A stretch of DNA of 64,000 nucleotides, taken from Lacticaseibacillus hegangensis. GTDB lineage: Bacteria; Bacillota; Bacilli; Lactobacillales; Lactobacillaceae. Of the stretch, positions 1-7,028 are shown one piece after another. A program made the position numbers and the translations under genes. The notes below the pieces were generated by a model. That model worked only from the letters and a program-made list of their open reading frames with translations. It made no database searches and was not told the origin of the DNA. The stretch covers positions 62,001 to 126,000 of the forward strand of contig NZ_RHOL01000001.1 in assembly GCF_003946465.1 (NCBI RefSeq). The letters are read 5' to 3'. Within the stretch, counting starts at the first letter, position 1, and each line of letters begins with the position of its first letter.

Positions 1-1795
1 CTCGCAACTTGTTCGGCGCGTGCACGTCGATCGACAAAATGAACTTGGCGTATTCCGGCCGGGACTTCTGACGCCAGACCCGGGCCCAGTTGGTGAAGAA
101 CGCCTTGAGGTCGGCATCGGGCTGATTCTGTGCGGTTTCCAAGGCTGCGGCCAAGCCGCCGGCATCCGCGATGTTTTCGGAGACGATCTGTTTGCCGTTG
201 ACCTTACCCGCCGGCGTTTCAAGCCCGTCGAACTCGTCGATCATCTGCTGGGTCAGTTCTTTGAAGTGGGCGTAGTCGGCTTCCTGCCACCAGTTCGTCA
301 TGTTGCCGTACTCGTCGAATTGGGCCCCGTTGTTGTCAAACCCGTGTGAAATTTCGTGGGCGATGACGGCCCCAATCCCGCCGTAGTTTTCACTGGCGGT
401 TTGCTTCAAGGAGTAGAAAGGAGCCTGCAAAATGGCTGCTGGGAACGTGATGTCATTGCGCGACGGATCATAGCTGGCGTTGACCAGGTGCCCTGGCATG
501 TTCCAGACGTTGCGGTCGACCGGCTTGGTCAGCTGCTCAACGTTGAAGGCATGCCGCGCCTCGGCGAGCTGGATCACATTTTCCAGCAGGCCTTGGTCGT
601 CCTGCACATGCATGCGGTCGTATACTTCATTCGGGCGCTCCGGGTAGCCCATTTTCAGGACCATTTTGTCGAGCTTGACGATGGCCTTGTCTTTGGTGGA
701 CTGACTGAGCCAATCAGAGTTGGCGAGTCGGCGCTTGTAGGTCGCAATCATGTTCTCGACCAGCTGGGTCACATCCTGCTTGGCTTCTTCGCCGAAGTAG
801 GTGCGACCGTAGTAGATGCCGACCGGTTCCGAGAAGACCCGGTTAGCCAGGCGGTAGGCGTGCTTGATCTGCTTTGGCGCTTCCGGATTGCCGGAGAGCG
901 CACGACCGAACTTCCCGCCGAGCTGGCGCAGGTCTTCGCTCAGGTACCCGGTGTTGGAAACCAAGTCAGAGACATAGGCCCAGTGCTTGTACCGCTCAAA
1001 CGTTGCCGCTGAGAACAGCTGCGTGAATTCCTTCAAGAAACGGGGGTCGGCGACGATGATCGTGTCCGGCACTGCCGGCCAGGCGTCCTTAGCAAAACTG
1101 GCCAGGTCAAAATCACCGAGCTGGTCGGCAACTTCCTGGAAGGATTGCGGGTTGTAAGCCTTCGGGTAGTCTGCCCACTCTTCGCGCGTCTTTACGTGCT
1201 TGGCCAACTCGCGGTCAAACGCCAGCGCATCGTCCAGGTAGGCCGCCTGGTCTGCTTCGCTGAGATCCGTTTGCGCCAGAATTTCCTTGACCATGTCTGC
1301 CCAGACTTTGAGCAGCGCCTTGCCCTGTTCATTGTCTTCAGCGTAGTAAGGCACGTCAGGCAAAATGGTGGCCGGGCCGGTCAGCGTGATCTTGTTGACG
1401 CTGGTGTCCTTGAGGTCTGGTTCCGCATCCGTTTCAAACGGCATTGGGAACAGCGAGGCGGACAGGTCGGCGGCTTTGGCGTTGAACGCCGCGATGTCCG
1501 AAGTGTCGTTCAGCGGCACCAAGCGGTCCAGCGCCGGCTTGATACCGGCCTGGTCGCGAGCTTTGAAGTCCTTGGCCTTGTCGTAAAGCTTTACGGCCTC
1601 GGCAAAGTAGGCATCCGGCGCCTGCTTGCTGCCGTCGCTGACGCCGGCAAAGTCCGCCATCAGCTTCGCCTCGACGTCGTCTGCGAGGTCGTTAAAGCCG
1701 CCTGTCGCGGTCTTGTCTGGCGCAATTTCCGCCGTCTTTTCCCATTCGCCGTTGACGGCTTCGTACAAATCATCCTGGTATCGTGCTTCAGCCAT
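1..1795 (-). CDS. pepO: Neutral endopeptidase PepO (M13 family), C-terminus cut by window edge
   Basis: Zinc metallo-oligopeptidase of the M13 (neprilysin) family; in lactic acid bacteria PepO is a cytoplasmic enzyme that trims oligopeptides taken up from casein or other proteins. The frame was read directly on the minus strand: it starts MAEARYQDDLYEAVNGEWEK and runs open to the window edge, 598 codons. The zinc site HEISHGFDNNGAQFDEYGN lies near residue 480 (about 345-362) and the third-ligand motif ENIAD near residue 540 (about 165-185); the NASYDP motif precedes them. Family members are about 630 residues, so only some 30 C-terminal residues are missing. No signal peptide is visible, which fits PepO. 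GGGAG lies upstream of the ATG. It has its own probable -10 box and a terminator separates it from the gene upstream. Confidence 0.95.
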   Translation of the reverse strand, partial: MAEARYQDDLYEAVNGEWEKTAEIAPDKTATGGFNDLADDVEAKLMADFAGVSDGSKQAPDAYFAEAVKLYDKAKDFKARDQAGIKPALDRLVPLNDTSDIAAFNAKAADLSASLFPMPFETDAEPDLKDTSVNKITLTGPATILPDVPYYAEDNEQGKALLKVWADMVKEILAQTDLSEADQAAYLDDALAFDRELAKHVKTREEWADYPKAYNPQSFQEVADQLGDFDLASFAKDAWPAVPDTIIVADPRFLKEFTQLFSAATFERYKHWAYVSDLVSNTGYLSEDLRQLGGKFGRALSGNPEAPKQIKHAYRLANRVFSEPVGIYYGRTYFGEEAKQDVTQLVENMIATYKRRLANSDWLSQSTKDKAIVKLDKMVLKMGYPERPNEVYDRMHVQDDQGLLENVIQLAEARHAFNVEQLTKPVDRNVWNMPGHLVNASYDPSRNDITFPAAILQAPFYSLKQTASENYGGIGAVIAHEISHGFDNNGAQFDEYGNMTNWWQEADYAHFKELTQQMIDEFDGLETPAGKVNGKQIVSENIADAGGLAAALETAQNQPDADLKAFFTNWARVWRQKSRPEYAKFILSIDVHAPNKLR

Positions 1796-1845
1796 TTTCT
1801 TGTCGCTCCCTTCGCCGGCTCTCACCAGCGTTTAATGTAATGCTA

Positions 1846-1851
1846 ATTATA
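1846..1851 (-). promoter_or_regulatory. Probable -10 box of pepO promoter
   Basis: TATAAT on the minus strand, about 50 bases before the pepO start and downstream of the terminator of the preceding gene, so pepO must start transcription here. No good -35 hexamer is present (GTGAAA at 17 bases). Confidence 0.45.
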
Positions 1852-1893
1852 GCGCAAGCCCGGGTTGTTTTCACCTGTGTTGCGCACGTTGCA

Positions 1894-1924
1894 CAAAAAC
1901 GGCGGCACCACTGTGTGTGCCGCC
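1894..1924 (-). terminator. Rho-independent terminator of the small gene upstream of pepO
   Basis: On the minus strand GGCGGCAC and GTGCCGCC form an 8-bp stem with an 8-base loop, followed by GTTTTTG. It lies 7 bases past the stop of the 75-residue gene. Confidence 0.8.
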
Positions 1925-1930
1925 GCCTTG

Positions 1931-2158
1931 TCAAGCCCAAGCGATTTTTGTGATCGCGTATTCCTGGACCCTCTTAGCGCCTTTTGGCGTTTCGATGATC
2001 ACCGTGCTCCGCTCCTGATATGGTTTGACCGTCGCCGGGTGAATCTCGGCAATGATGCCCTTCAATATTTGCTTATCGATGGTGTGGATCGAGACCTTTC
2101 GCTTCGTCAGTAATGCGTCCTCCAGTAAGCCAATAATCTCAGTGGTGCGTTGCGCCAT
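1931..2158 (-). CDS. Small protein of unknown function, possible Sm-like beta-barrel
   Basis: I do not recognise the family with certainty. The 75-residue product starts MAQRTTEIIGLLEDALLTKR and is basic. Residues 20-75 look like a run of short beta strands (RKVSIHTIDKQILKGIIAEI, then STVIIETPKGAKRVQEYAIT), which resembles the small barrel of YolD-like or other Sm/SH3-type proteins, but this is an inference from pattern only. The ATG at 2158 is chosen because AAAAGGAGG lies 9 bases upstream; the longer frame uses a TTG only 3 bases from that site. It has its own -10-like TATACT placed inside an inverted repeat, and its own terminator, so it is a monocistronic unit. Confidence 0.6.
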   Translation of the reverse strand: MAQRTTEIIGLLEDALLTKRKVSIHTIDKQILKGIIAEIHPATVKPYQERSTVIIETPKGAKRVQEYAITKIAWA

Positions 2159-2186
2159 GAGCAAGAACCTCCTTTTGGGTGCTTTT

Positions 2187-2213
2187 GATAACGCTTTCAG
2201 TATACGCGTTATC
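2187..2213. promoter_or_regulatory. Inverted repeat spanning the promoter of the small gene
   Basis: GATAACGC (2187-2194) and GCGTTATC (2206-2213) are perfect 8-base arms, with TATACT, a good minus-strand -10 box, between them. A repressor site overlapping the promoter is a reasonable guess. It could also be part of a weak terminator of the dehydrogenase gene, but no T-run follows. Confidence 0.35.
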
Positions 2214-2223
2214 TCGGCAAAAA

Positions 2224-3156
2224 TCAGTAGCCGGCGGTCAAGTCGACGCGATTTTTGACAATCTGACCCGTGGCGGCCAAGGCCTCGAGGTTCGGTTTAA
2301 AAATTTGGTAAACCGCCTCACGCAGGTGTGGCACGGTGCCCGAAATATGAGGCGTGATCAGCACGCGCGGCTCCTGCCACAGCGGATCGGTGCTGGGCAG
2401 CGGTTCTTGCTCGAAGACGTCCAGCGCCGCCCCTGAGATGCGACCGGCGTGGAGCGCATTGCGCAGGGCCACCGTGTCAACGGTTTGACCGCGCCCAACA
2501 TTGACGAACAGCGGCGCCTGCTTCAACCCATTGAAGAAACTCGCATTGAAAAAGTGCTGCGTGGCGGCGGTCAGCGGCATCACATTGATCAGCACGTCGG
2601 CACCTGCCGCAAAGGCGACAGCCTGCTCATCGGTGCCGACCTTCGCAAAGCCCTCGGCGGCGTTGCCGTGCCGGCTGAGCCCCCAGACCGTCATGCCCTG
2701 CTGGTTGAGCCGGCGGGCAATCACACGGCCGATGTGCCCGGTGCCAAAAATCACTGCCGTTTTGCCGGCTGGCAGCCACATTTCCGGCCGCCGGGCATCG
2801 TTGTCCCACTGCCGTGCAAATGGCACCAGGCCGCGGGCAAACGCCAACACCATGGCCAGGGTCGACTGCGCGATGGGTTCAGCATGGATGCCGCTGGTGT
2901 TGGCCAGTTGAATGCCTTGCTGCTGGAACTGCGTCAATGGCAGGTAATCGACACCAGCTGACATGGCCTGAACAAATTTAACGTGATTCGGGCCGGCAAT
3001 CAGCTCGGCGCCGACCGCGTCCCACCCCAAAATCACGTCGATGTTCTCGGCTTGGTCTTTAGTGTAGGCAGCCTTTGAAATCACGTGCCAGTCCGGATGC
3101 TCAGCAAAATCATCGGTCGCGCTGCTTGGCAGCCCGTACAAAGCCAAAATATTCAT
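2224..3156 (-). CDS. D-isomer-specific 2-hydroxyacid dehydrogenase
   Basis: NAD(P)-dependent reductase or dehydrogenase of D-2-hydroxyacids, 310 residues, cytoplasmic. The Rossmann motif GTGHIGRVIARRL is near residue 140; the active-site Arg is in VNVGRGQTVD, the Glu in FEQEPLP and the His in ITPHISGTVP. The substrate cannot be deduced; short members of this subgroup are often glyoxylate/hydroxypyruvate reductase-like or annotated phosphoglycerate dehydrogenase-like, and the shortened N-terminal domain argues against classical D-lactate dehydrogenase or SerA. AAAAGGAG precedes the ATG. It lies 12 bases after ypsC on the same strand, so the two are probably co-transcribed, a link that has no obvious metabolic logic. 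Confidence 0.85.
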   Translation of the reverse strand: MNILALYGLPSSATDDFAEHPDWHVISKAAYTKDQAENIDVILGWDAVGAELIAGPNHVKFVQAMSAGVDYLPLTQFQQQGIQLANTSGIHAEPIAQSTLAMVLAFARGLVPFARQWDNDARRPEMWLPAGKTAVIFGTGHIGRVIARRLNQQGMTVWGLSRHGNAAEGFAKVGTDEQAVAFAAGADVLINVMPLTAATQHFFNASFFNGLKQAPLFVNVGRGQTVDTVALRNALHAGRISGAALDVFEQEPLPSTDPLWQEPRVLITPHISGTVPHLREAVYQIFKPNLEALAATGQIVKNRVDLTAGY

Positions 3157-3168
3157 TACGCGCTCCTT

Positions 3169-4299
3169 TTAGTGGCGCCGCTGCGCCCAGAACTGGAAGT
3201 AATCCGTGCGAATCGTCCCGTTGTACAACTTGCGCCGCTTAGTCGCCTTTTGCCCAAAGGCTTTTTCAAACTCCAAGTCGGCAGTCAGAATGTAGCGGCT
3301 CCAGTTGGTCAGCCCGCCGTAGACCTGGCCCATTTCGCGATACAGCGTGCGGGCAGCGTCCAGTTCGCCAAGCCGTTTCCCGTATGGTGGGTTGGCCACT
3401 AACACCCCGTGCTGAGCGTTGTCGAGGCGGTTATCCTTGACCGCCAGCTGCTTGAAGTGCACGGTTTGGCCCAAGCCCGCCTGCTTGGCGTTTTCCTGAG
3501 CGATTTCAATCATTTTCGGATCAAGGTCGAAGCCCTGAATGTCGAGTTCCCGGTCAAAGTCCGCGTCATCCAGCGCCTCATCCTTCACGTCCTGCAAAAT
3601 CTGCGGATCCATGAAGCCGAAGTTTTCAAACGCAAATTGCCGCTGCAGCCCAGGCGCGATATTCAGACCCCACAGCGCCGCTTCGATTGGAATCGTGCCG
3701 GAACCGGTGGTCGGATCGACAAACGGCATGTCCGGGTGCCAGCTCGTCAGCATGACCAGCGCGGCCGCAAAGTTTTCCTTCAGCGGTGCTTCCCCTTTGG
3801 CGATCCGGTAGCCGCGCTTGAATAAGCTCGGTCCAGTCGTGTCGATGGTCAACGTCGCCACGTCACGCAGAATCGAAACTTCCAGCGGGTAAGTTTTGCC
3901 GGTTTCCGCCAGGCGGCCGCGTCGGTGATAAACCGTCGCCAGTTTATCAACGATGGCTTTTTTAGTGATGGCCTGCACGTCAGGCTCGGAGTGCAGCTTC
4001 GAGCGCACGCTGCGGCCTTCCACTGGAAACGCAGCATCGAGCGGCAGGTACTGATCCCATGGCAGCGCCTTGACGCCTTCAAACAGCTCGTCAAAAGTGG
4101 TGGCAGTAAACTGCCCGACTACGATTTTCACGCGGTCAGCAGTGCGCAGCCAGACATTGGCCTTGGCAATGGCTGTCTCGTCGCCCTGAAAGTACACTTT
4201 GCCGTTATCGGTTTGCTCGTCGAAGCCCAGGTCGCGGATCTCCCGTGCGGTCAAGGCTTCCAGACCGGAAGCCATGGTGGCCAGTAATTTATATTGCAT
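3169..4299 (-). CDS. ypsC: THUMP-domain class I RNA methyltransferase (YpsC/RlmL-like)
   Basis: S-adenosylmethionine-dependent methyltransferase of 376 residues, related to the N-terminal half of E. coli RlmL, which makes m2G in 23S rRNA. An N-terminal THUMP RNA-binding domain (about residues 1-160) is followed by a Rossmann methyltransferase domain with the SAM motif region DPTTGSGTIPIEAAL and the catalytic NPPYGKRL. The start MQYKLLATMASG at 4299 is preceded by AAAGGAG; the 18-codon upstream extension has no such site. Its place beside rnpB, gpsB and ypsA matches Bacillus and lactobacilli. The upstream region is unusual: it holds the tandem hairpin array, so the ypsC leader may contain structured RNA. 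Confidence 0.9.
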   Translation of the reverse strand: MQYKLLATMASGLEALTAREIRDLGFDEQTDNGKVYFQGDETAIAKANVWLRTADRVKIVVGQFTATTFDELFEGVKALPWDQYLPLDAAFPVEGRSVRSKLHSEPDVQAITKKAIVDKLATVYHRRGRLAETGKTYPLEVSILRDVATLTIDTTGPSLFKRGYRIAKGEAPLKENFAAALVMLTSWHPDMPFVDPTTGSGTIPIEAALWGLNIAPGLQRQFAFENFGFMDPQILQDVKDEALDDADFDRELDIQGFDLDPKMIEIAQENAKQAGLGQTVHFKQLAVKDNRLDNAQHGVLVANPPYGKRLGELDAARTLYREMGQVYGGLTNWSRYILTADLEFEKAFGQKATKRRKLYNGTIRTDYFQFWAQRRH

Positions 4300-4397
4300 A
4301 ATAGTCTCCTTTTCTGTCGCTTCAATGTTACCCCAGAAAAGGGGCCGTGTCACCGGAAACGAATAGGTAAAACTGCGGCTTTGGTGGGTGCTTTTCG
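4300..4397. other. Leader region between ypsC and the hairpin array
   Basis: No gene, clear promoter or terminator was seen here apart from the ypsC ribosome-binding site near 4303-4310. It separates the repeat array from ypsC. Confidence 0.4.
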
Positions 4398-4461
4398 GAC
4401 CGGGACTGATCGTGTTTTATGGTTTTAACGGACAAAACCGCCAGTCCTTCGCCTGTTGATC
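4398..4461. repeat. Degenerate fourth hairpin unit of the tandem array
   Basis: GGACTG (4403-4408) pairs with CAGTCC (4441-4446), and GGTTTT with AAAACC inside. It ends with TTCGCCTG before TAATCGGGC, the same junction seen between the full units (TTCGCACCTTAC then TAATCGGGCT). Probably a decayed or shortened copy. Confidence 0.45.
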
Positions 4462-4591
4462 TAATCGGGCTTCGACTTGGCAACGGGGGAGCAGCCAGCT
4501 ACGCCAGAGGCCTCACCGCCAAAAAGCGGCGGCAACGCCTCTGGCTAGGCTGCCTGTCCCCCTAAGTGCGCCAAGTCTTCGCACCTTACTT
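4462..4591. repeat. Tandem structured hairpin unit 1
   Basis: A 130-bp imperfect palindrome flanked by TAATCGGGC and TTCGCACCTTAC. Stems: P1 GACTTGGC (4474-4481) with GCCAAGTC (4570-4577); P2 GGGGG plus GCAGCC (4485-4496) with GGCTGC plus CCCCC (4548-4562); P3 GCCAGAGGC (4503-4511) with GCCTCTGGC (4537-4545); apical CCGCC with GGCGG. Stems differ in sequence from units 2 and 3 but remain paired, while joining segments (AACG, GTGCG, AAGTGCG, CTAGGCT) are conserved. It could be an RNA element or a DNA palindrome; no ORF fits it. Confidence 0.75.
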
Positions 4592-4766
4592 TAATCGGGC
4601 TACGGGCTGGCAACGCGGGAGTGGCTAGCTGCTACGCATGTCAGCCTGTAGCTCGCTTTGCGAGACAGGCTGATCAACGCACAAGCCCTCGCCGGCCAAA
4701 ATCGCCGGCAATGCCTTGCGCTAGGCTAGCCATCCCGCTAAAACCGCCAGCCCTTCGCACCTTACA
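4592..4766. repeat. Tandem structured hairpin unit 2, with an extra arm
   Basis: Same architecture as unit 1, 175 bp. P1 GGGCTGGC (4604-4611) with GCCAGCCC (4746-4753); P2 GCGGGA-GTGGCTAGC (4615-4629) with GCTAGCCA-TCCCGC (4725-4738); P3 GCACAAG with CTTGCGC (one mismatch). It carries an added hairpin between P2 and P3: TCAGCCTGT (4641-4649) with ACAGGCTGA (4665-4673), topped by CTCGC and GCGAG, which would make a three-way junction. Confidence 0.75.
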
Positions 4767-4908
4767 TAATCGGGCTACGGGTTCGCAACGGGGAAGTGGC
4801 TAGCTACGCTCGAGGCCTCGCCGCGAAGAAGCAGCGGCAATGCCTCGAGCTAGGCTACCCATTCCCCTAAGTGCGCGACCCCTTCGCACCTTGCCTTTCG
4901 CACCTTAC
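4767..4908. repeat. Tandem structured hairpin unit 3
   Basis: Same architecture, about 140 bp. P1 GGGTTCGC (4779-4786) with GCGACCC (4875-4881); P2 GGGGAA (4790-4795) with TTCCCC (4862-4867); P3 GCTCGAGGC (4808-4816) with GCCTCGAGC (4842-4850). The closing motif TTCGCACCTT is doubled. It abuts the rnpB terminator. Confidence 0.75.
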
Positions 4909-4937
4909 AAAAAAACAGCCCGGGGATACCCCGAGCC
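4909..4937 (-). terminator. Rho-independent terminator of rnpB
   Basis: On the minus strand GCTCGGGG and CCCCGGGC pair over a TAT loop and are followed by TG and seven T residues. It lies directly downstream of the RNase P RNA. Confidence 0.85.
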
Positions 4938-4939
4938 GC

Positions 4940-5320
4940 GCCTGTTTGCAGTTCTCTATAAGCCATGTTTTGTTCCAGCACCAAGTCAGGCCAAGGTGCC
5001 TTCAGTAATCATCTATCTCAGCTTTCGCTGTTAGGGCCATCGGTTCAATTTCCTAGGCCTTGCGCCCCTACCAAAGTTTGGGTTACTCGCTCGCGGGGTT
5101 TACCCGTTCCAGACTGGCGGTTTCCCGTCAGCATCGTCTCTGTGGCACTTTTCAGACCGACTCACGCATAGCCGAAGCCTTAGCGCTTTGGGTCGCCGTT
5201 ACCGTAAACGGTACTCAGGCTTATTGGGCCTGACGCGAACACTCCAAGCATCGCAGCTTGGGCGGGCATGGACTTTCCTCACCAGACATCAGCCTGGCGC
5301 GATTACTCGAGAACTGCAAA
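4940..5320 (-). ncRNA. rnpB: RNase P RNA, class B (Bacillus type)
   Basis: Catalytic RNA that removes 5' leaders from pre-tRNAs together with RnpA. Recognised from conserved blocks on the minus strand: GAGGAAAGTCCATGC near the 5' end (P4 and flanking core), GAAAAGTGCCACAG, GGTAAACCCC followed by GCGAGTAACCCAAA, TGGTAGGGG, AGATAGATGATTACTG, and GGAACAAAACATGGCTTA at the 3' end. Helix P1 is visible as TTTGCAGTTCTC (5309-5320) pairing perfectly with GAGAACTGCAAA (4945-4956), which sets both ends to within a few bases. The position between ypsC and gpsB is as in Bacillus and lactobacilli. Small frames on the plus strand here are not genes. Confidence 0.97.
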
Positions 5321-5333
5321 TGAATTCACAAAT

Positions 5334-5723
5334 TTAGTACTGATCGATTCCAGACTGGTCGTCGTGCGTACTTTGACCGCCATCAGACAGCTTGCTGCCA
5401 AAGACGTGACGCTCCAGATTGGAAAGCCGCTTCAAAATGTCGTAGTTGGTTGCAGTCGCACTGGGCTGCTGCGGTGTGGCCGCGGCCACGTTCTTCGAAA
5501 CGGATAACTGCTTGGTCAGCTCGTCAACGCGACTGCGCAATCGCGCATTCTCCTCGCTGAGACGATCCAGCTCGGCGTTGTAGCTTTCGTAATCCTTGAT
5601 GACTTGGTCGAGAAATTCATCGACCTCGTCAGGATCGTCACCGCGCATGACTTTTTTGAAATTCTTGTCCAAAATGGCCTTAGGGTCAAGTTGAACACTG
5701 AATGTATTTTCCTTGCTATCCAT
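5334..5723 (-). CDS. gpsB: Cell-division and cell-wall coordination protein GpsB
   Basis: DivIVA-family membrane-associated adaptor that links division, FtsEX/MreC functions and class A penicillin-binding proteins; 129 residues. The N-terminal DivIVA-type domain has [20 protein letters not shown] followed by [17 protein letters not shown], then a coiled coil (residues 60-85, with [21 protein letters not shown]) and a short C-terminal helix [17 protein letters not shown], the usual hexamerisation segment. The ATG at 5723 follows GAGG by 8 bases; the longer frame starts at an unlikely GTG. Its partner PBP1 (ponA) is encoded just beyond, in the same locus. Confidence 0.95.
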   Translation of the reverse strand: MDSKENTFSVQLDPKAILDKNFKKVMRGDDPDEVDEFLDQVIKDYESYNAELDRLSEENARLRSRVDELTKQLSVSKNVAAATPQQPSATATNYDILKRLSNLERHVFGSKLSDGGQSTHDDQSGIDQY

Positions 5724-5779
5724 ATCCAGCACCTCATTCGAAGACTTACTGAAACTATTGTATCATACCACTAATCGCA

Positions 5780-6346
5780 TTAAAACTGCTCATTTGCCTG
5801 GCTTTCGGCCCAGTCGCGCGCAGCCTCTTCCAAGTCTTCCATCCCGATCAACGTCAGCGGATAAGCGCGCCGGCTACTTTCCGACTGCGCGCCTTGGTAC
5901 GCAAACCGCGGCTTGCCTTCAAAATCCGGGTCGTAAACCAACAGTGCGCCGTCCGTGTGATGCAACATAAACTGCGTGTAACCTGAGAGCTGCCTTGGGT
6001 TTTGATACGGGGCACTCGAGGTCGGCTGAGTGAAGTCGACCTGGGCCAGCAGCGTCTGGAGGCGATTCTGATTATCCTCGTTCCACTGGTGCCCGAAATC
6101 GGCAAACGGCAGCATGACCGCCACCTTCAAGTCCGGGTAATCCGGCTTCAGGCTGAGCGCCACTTGGGCACCCCACTGCTCGATGCCAAGCTCGCCGCCG
6201 GTAATGACCCACTTCAGGCCGTCGTCCAAAAGTGGGATCAGTGCATTTTTTAAACTATACTTAATCACCGTGATCTTGGGGTCATCTTCCCCGTGAGTGC
6301 TTAGTTCCCACGAGCGATACCCCGTCAGCCAAAGGCGTGTCAGCAT
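5780..6346 (-). CDS. ypsA: YpsA family protein (DUF1273, SLOG/Rossmann fold)
   Basis: A 188-residue cytoplasmic protein related to B. subtilis YpsA, a SLOG-superfamily Rossmann fold that may bind a nucleotide or ADP-ribose-like ligand; it has been linked to cell division and FtsZ behaviour in Bacillus and Staphylococcus. The start MLTRLWLTGYRSWEL and the block WVITGGELGIEQWGAQVAL (glycine-rich ligand loop) are typical, as is LLVYDPDFEGKPRFAY. AAGGGA precedes the ATG. It lies upstream of gpsB on the same strand and is divergent from recU. Confidence 0.9.
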   Translation of the reverse strand: MLTRLWLTGYRSWELSTHGEDDPKITVIKYSLKNALIPLLDDGLKWVITGGELGIEQWGAQVALSLKPDYPDLKVAVMLPFADFGHQWNEDNQNRLQTLLAQVDFTQPTSSAPYQNPRQLSGYTQFMLHHTDGALLVYDPDFEGKPRFAYQGAQSESSRRAYPLTLIGMEDLEEAARDWAESQANEQF

Positions 6347-6384
6347 AACGGTTCCCTTCTCATTAGGTCACGACCGGCCAAGAT

Positions 6385-6393
6385 TGATATAAT
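6385..6393 (+). promoter_or_regulatory. Extended -10 promoter of recU-ponA
   Basis: TGATATAAT is an extended -10 element; a weak -35-like AGGTCA lies 17 bases upstream of TATAAT. It sits in the 67-bp divergent gap between ypsA and recU, 20 bases before the recU start. Confidence 0.65.
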
Positions 6394-6413
6394 GGCGCTA
6401 GGAGCGTGAACAT

Positions 6414-7028
6414 ATGGCTATTCATTACCCCAATGGTAAAGCATACGAGAGCGGCAAGCAAACCGCCGAGGACGCCGTCAATTACGGCGGTCGCGGCATG
6501 ACGCTAGAAGCCGAACTCAATGCCAGCAATCAATACTACCGCGCGGCCAAACGTGCGGTCATTTATAAGAAACCAACCCCGATCCAGATTGTCAAAGTCG
6601 ACTACCCCCAGCGCAGTCAGGCGGTAATCAAGGAGGCCTATTTCAAAACTCCTTCGACCACCGACTACAATGGCGTTTACCAGGGTTACTACATCGACTT
6701 TGACGCCAAGGAGACCAAAAACAAGCAGAGTTTCCCGCTCAAGAATTTCCATCCGCACCAGATCAAGCATCTCAATGCCTGCCTGGAACAAGGCGGAATC
6801 TGCTTTGCGTTGATCCGCTTCGTGTCGCTGAACCGGCTGTTTGTCTACCCGGTCAGCGATTTGAACCGCTGGTGGACCGAGAGCCTGAACAACGGGCGCA
6901 AGTCGATTCCACTCAAGGCCATCGAGGCGGCCGGCTTTGAGCTGCACCCCAAGCTCCAGCCGCTGATTCCTTACCTGGACGGCGTGGATTGGTTGATCAA
7001 AACGAAGAGAGGCACTCAAAATGGCTAA
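6414..7028 (+). CDS. recU: Holliday junction resolvase RecU
   Basis: Endonuclease that cuts four-way junctions during recombinational repair and chromosome segregation in Firmicutes; 204 residues. The N-terminal YPNGKAY and NYGGRGMTLEAELNASNQYY and the catalytic core TDYNGVYQGYYIDFDAKET match RecU; the acidic and Lys residues of the latter bind the metal ion. LKNFHPHQIKHL is also a family signature. AGGAG lies 9 bases upstream of the ATG. The last 8 bases overlap ponA, so the two are translationally coupled, the usual arrangement. Confidence 0.97.
   Translation: MAIHYPNGKAYESGKQTAEDAVNYGGRGMTLEAELNASNQYYRAAKRAVIYKKPTPIQIVKVDYPQRSQAVIKEAYFKTPSTTDYNGVYQGYYIDFDAKETKNKQSFPLKNFHPHQIKHLNACLEQGGICFALIRFVSLNRLFVYPVSDLNRWWTESLNNGRKSIPLKAIEAAGFELHPKLQPLIPYLDGVDWLIKTKRGTQNG

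Noticed and set aside
4462-4908. CRISPR array
   Set aside because: Units are 130-175 bp palindromes with varied stems, not short identical repeats with unique spacers, and no cas genes are present.
4621-5171. Small plus-strand frames in the hairpin array and rnpB
   Set aside because: They run through palindromic units and a known structural RNA; no RBS and no protein pattern.
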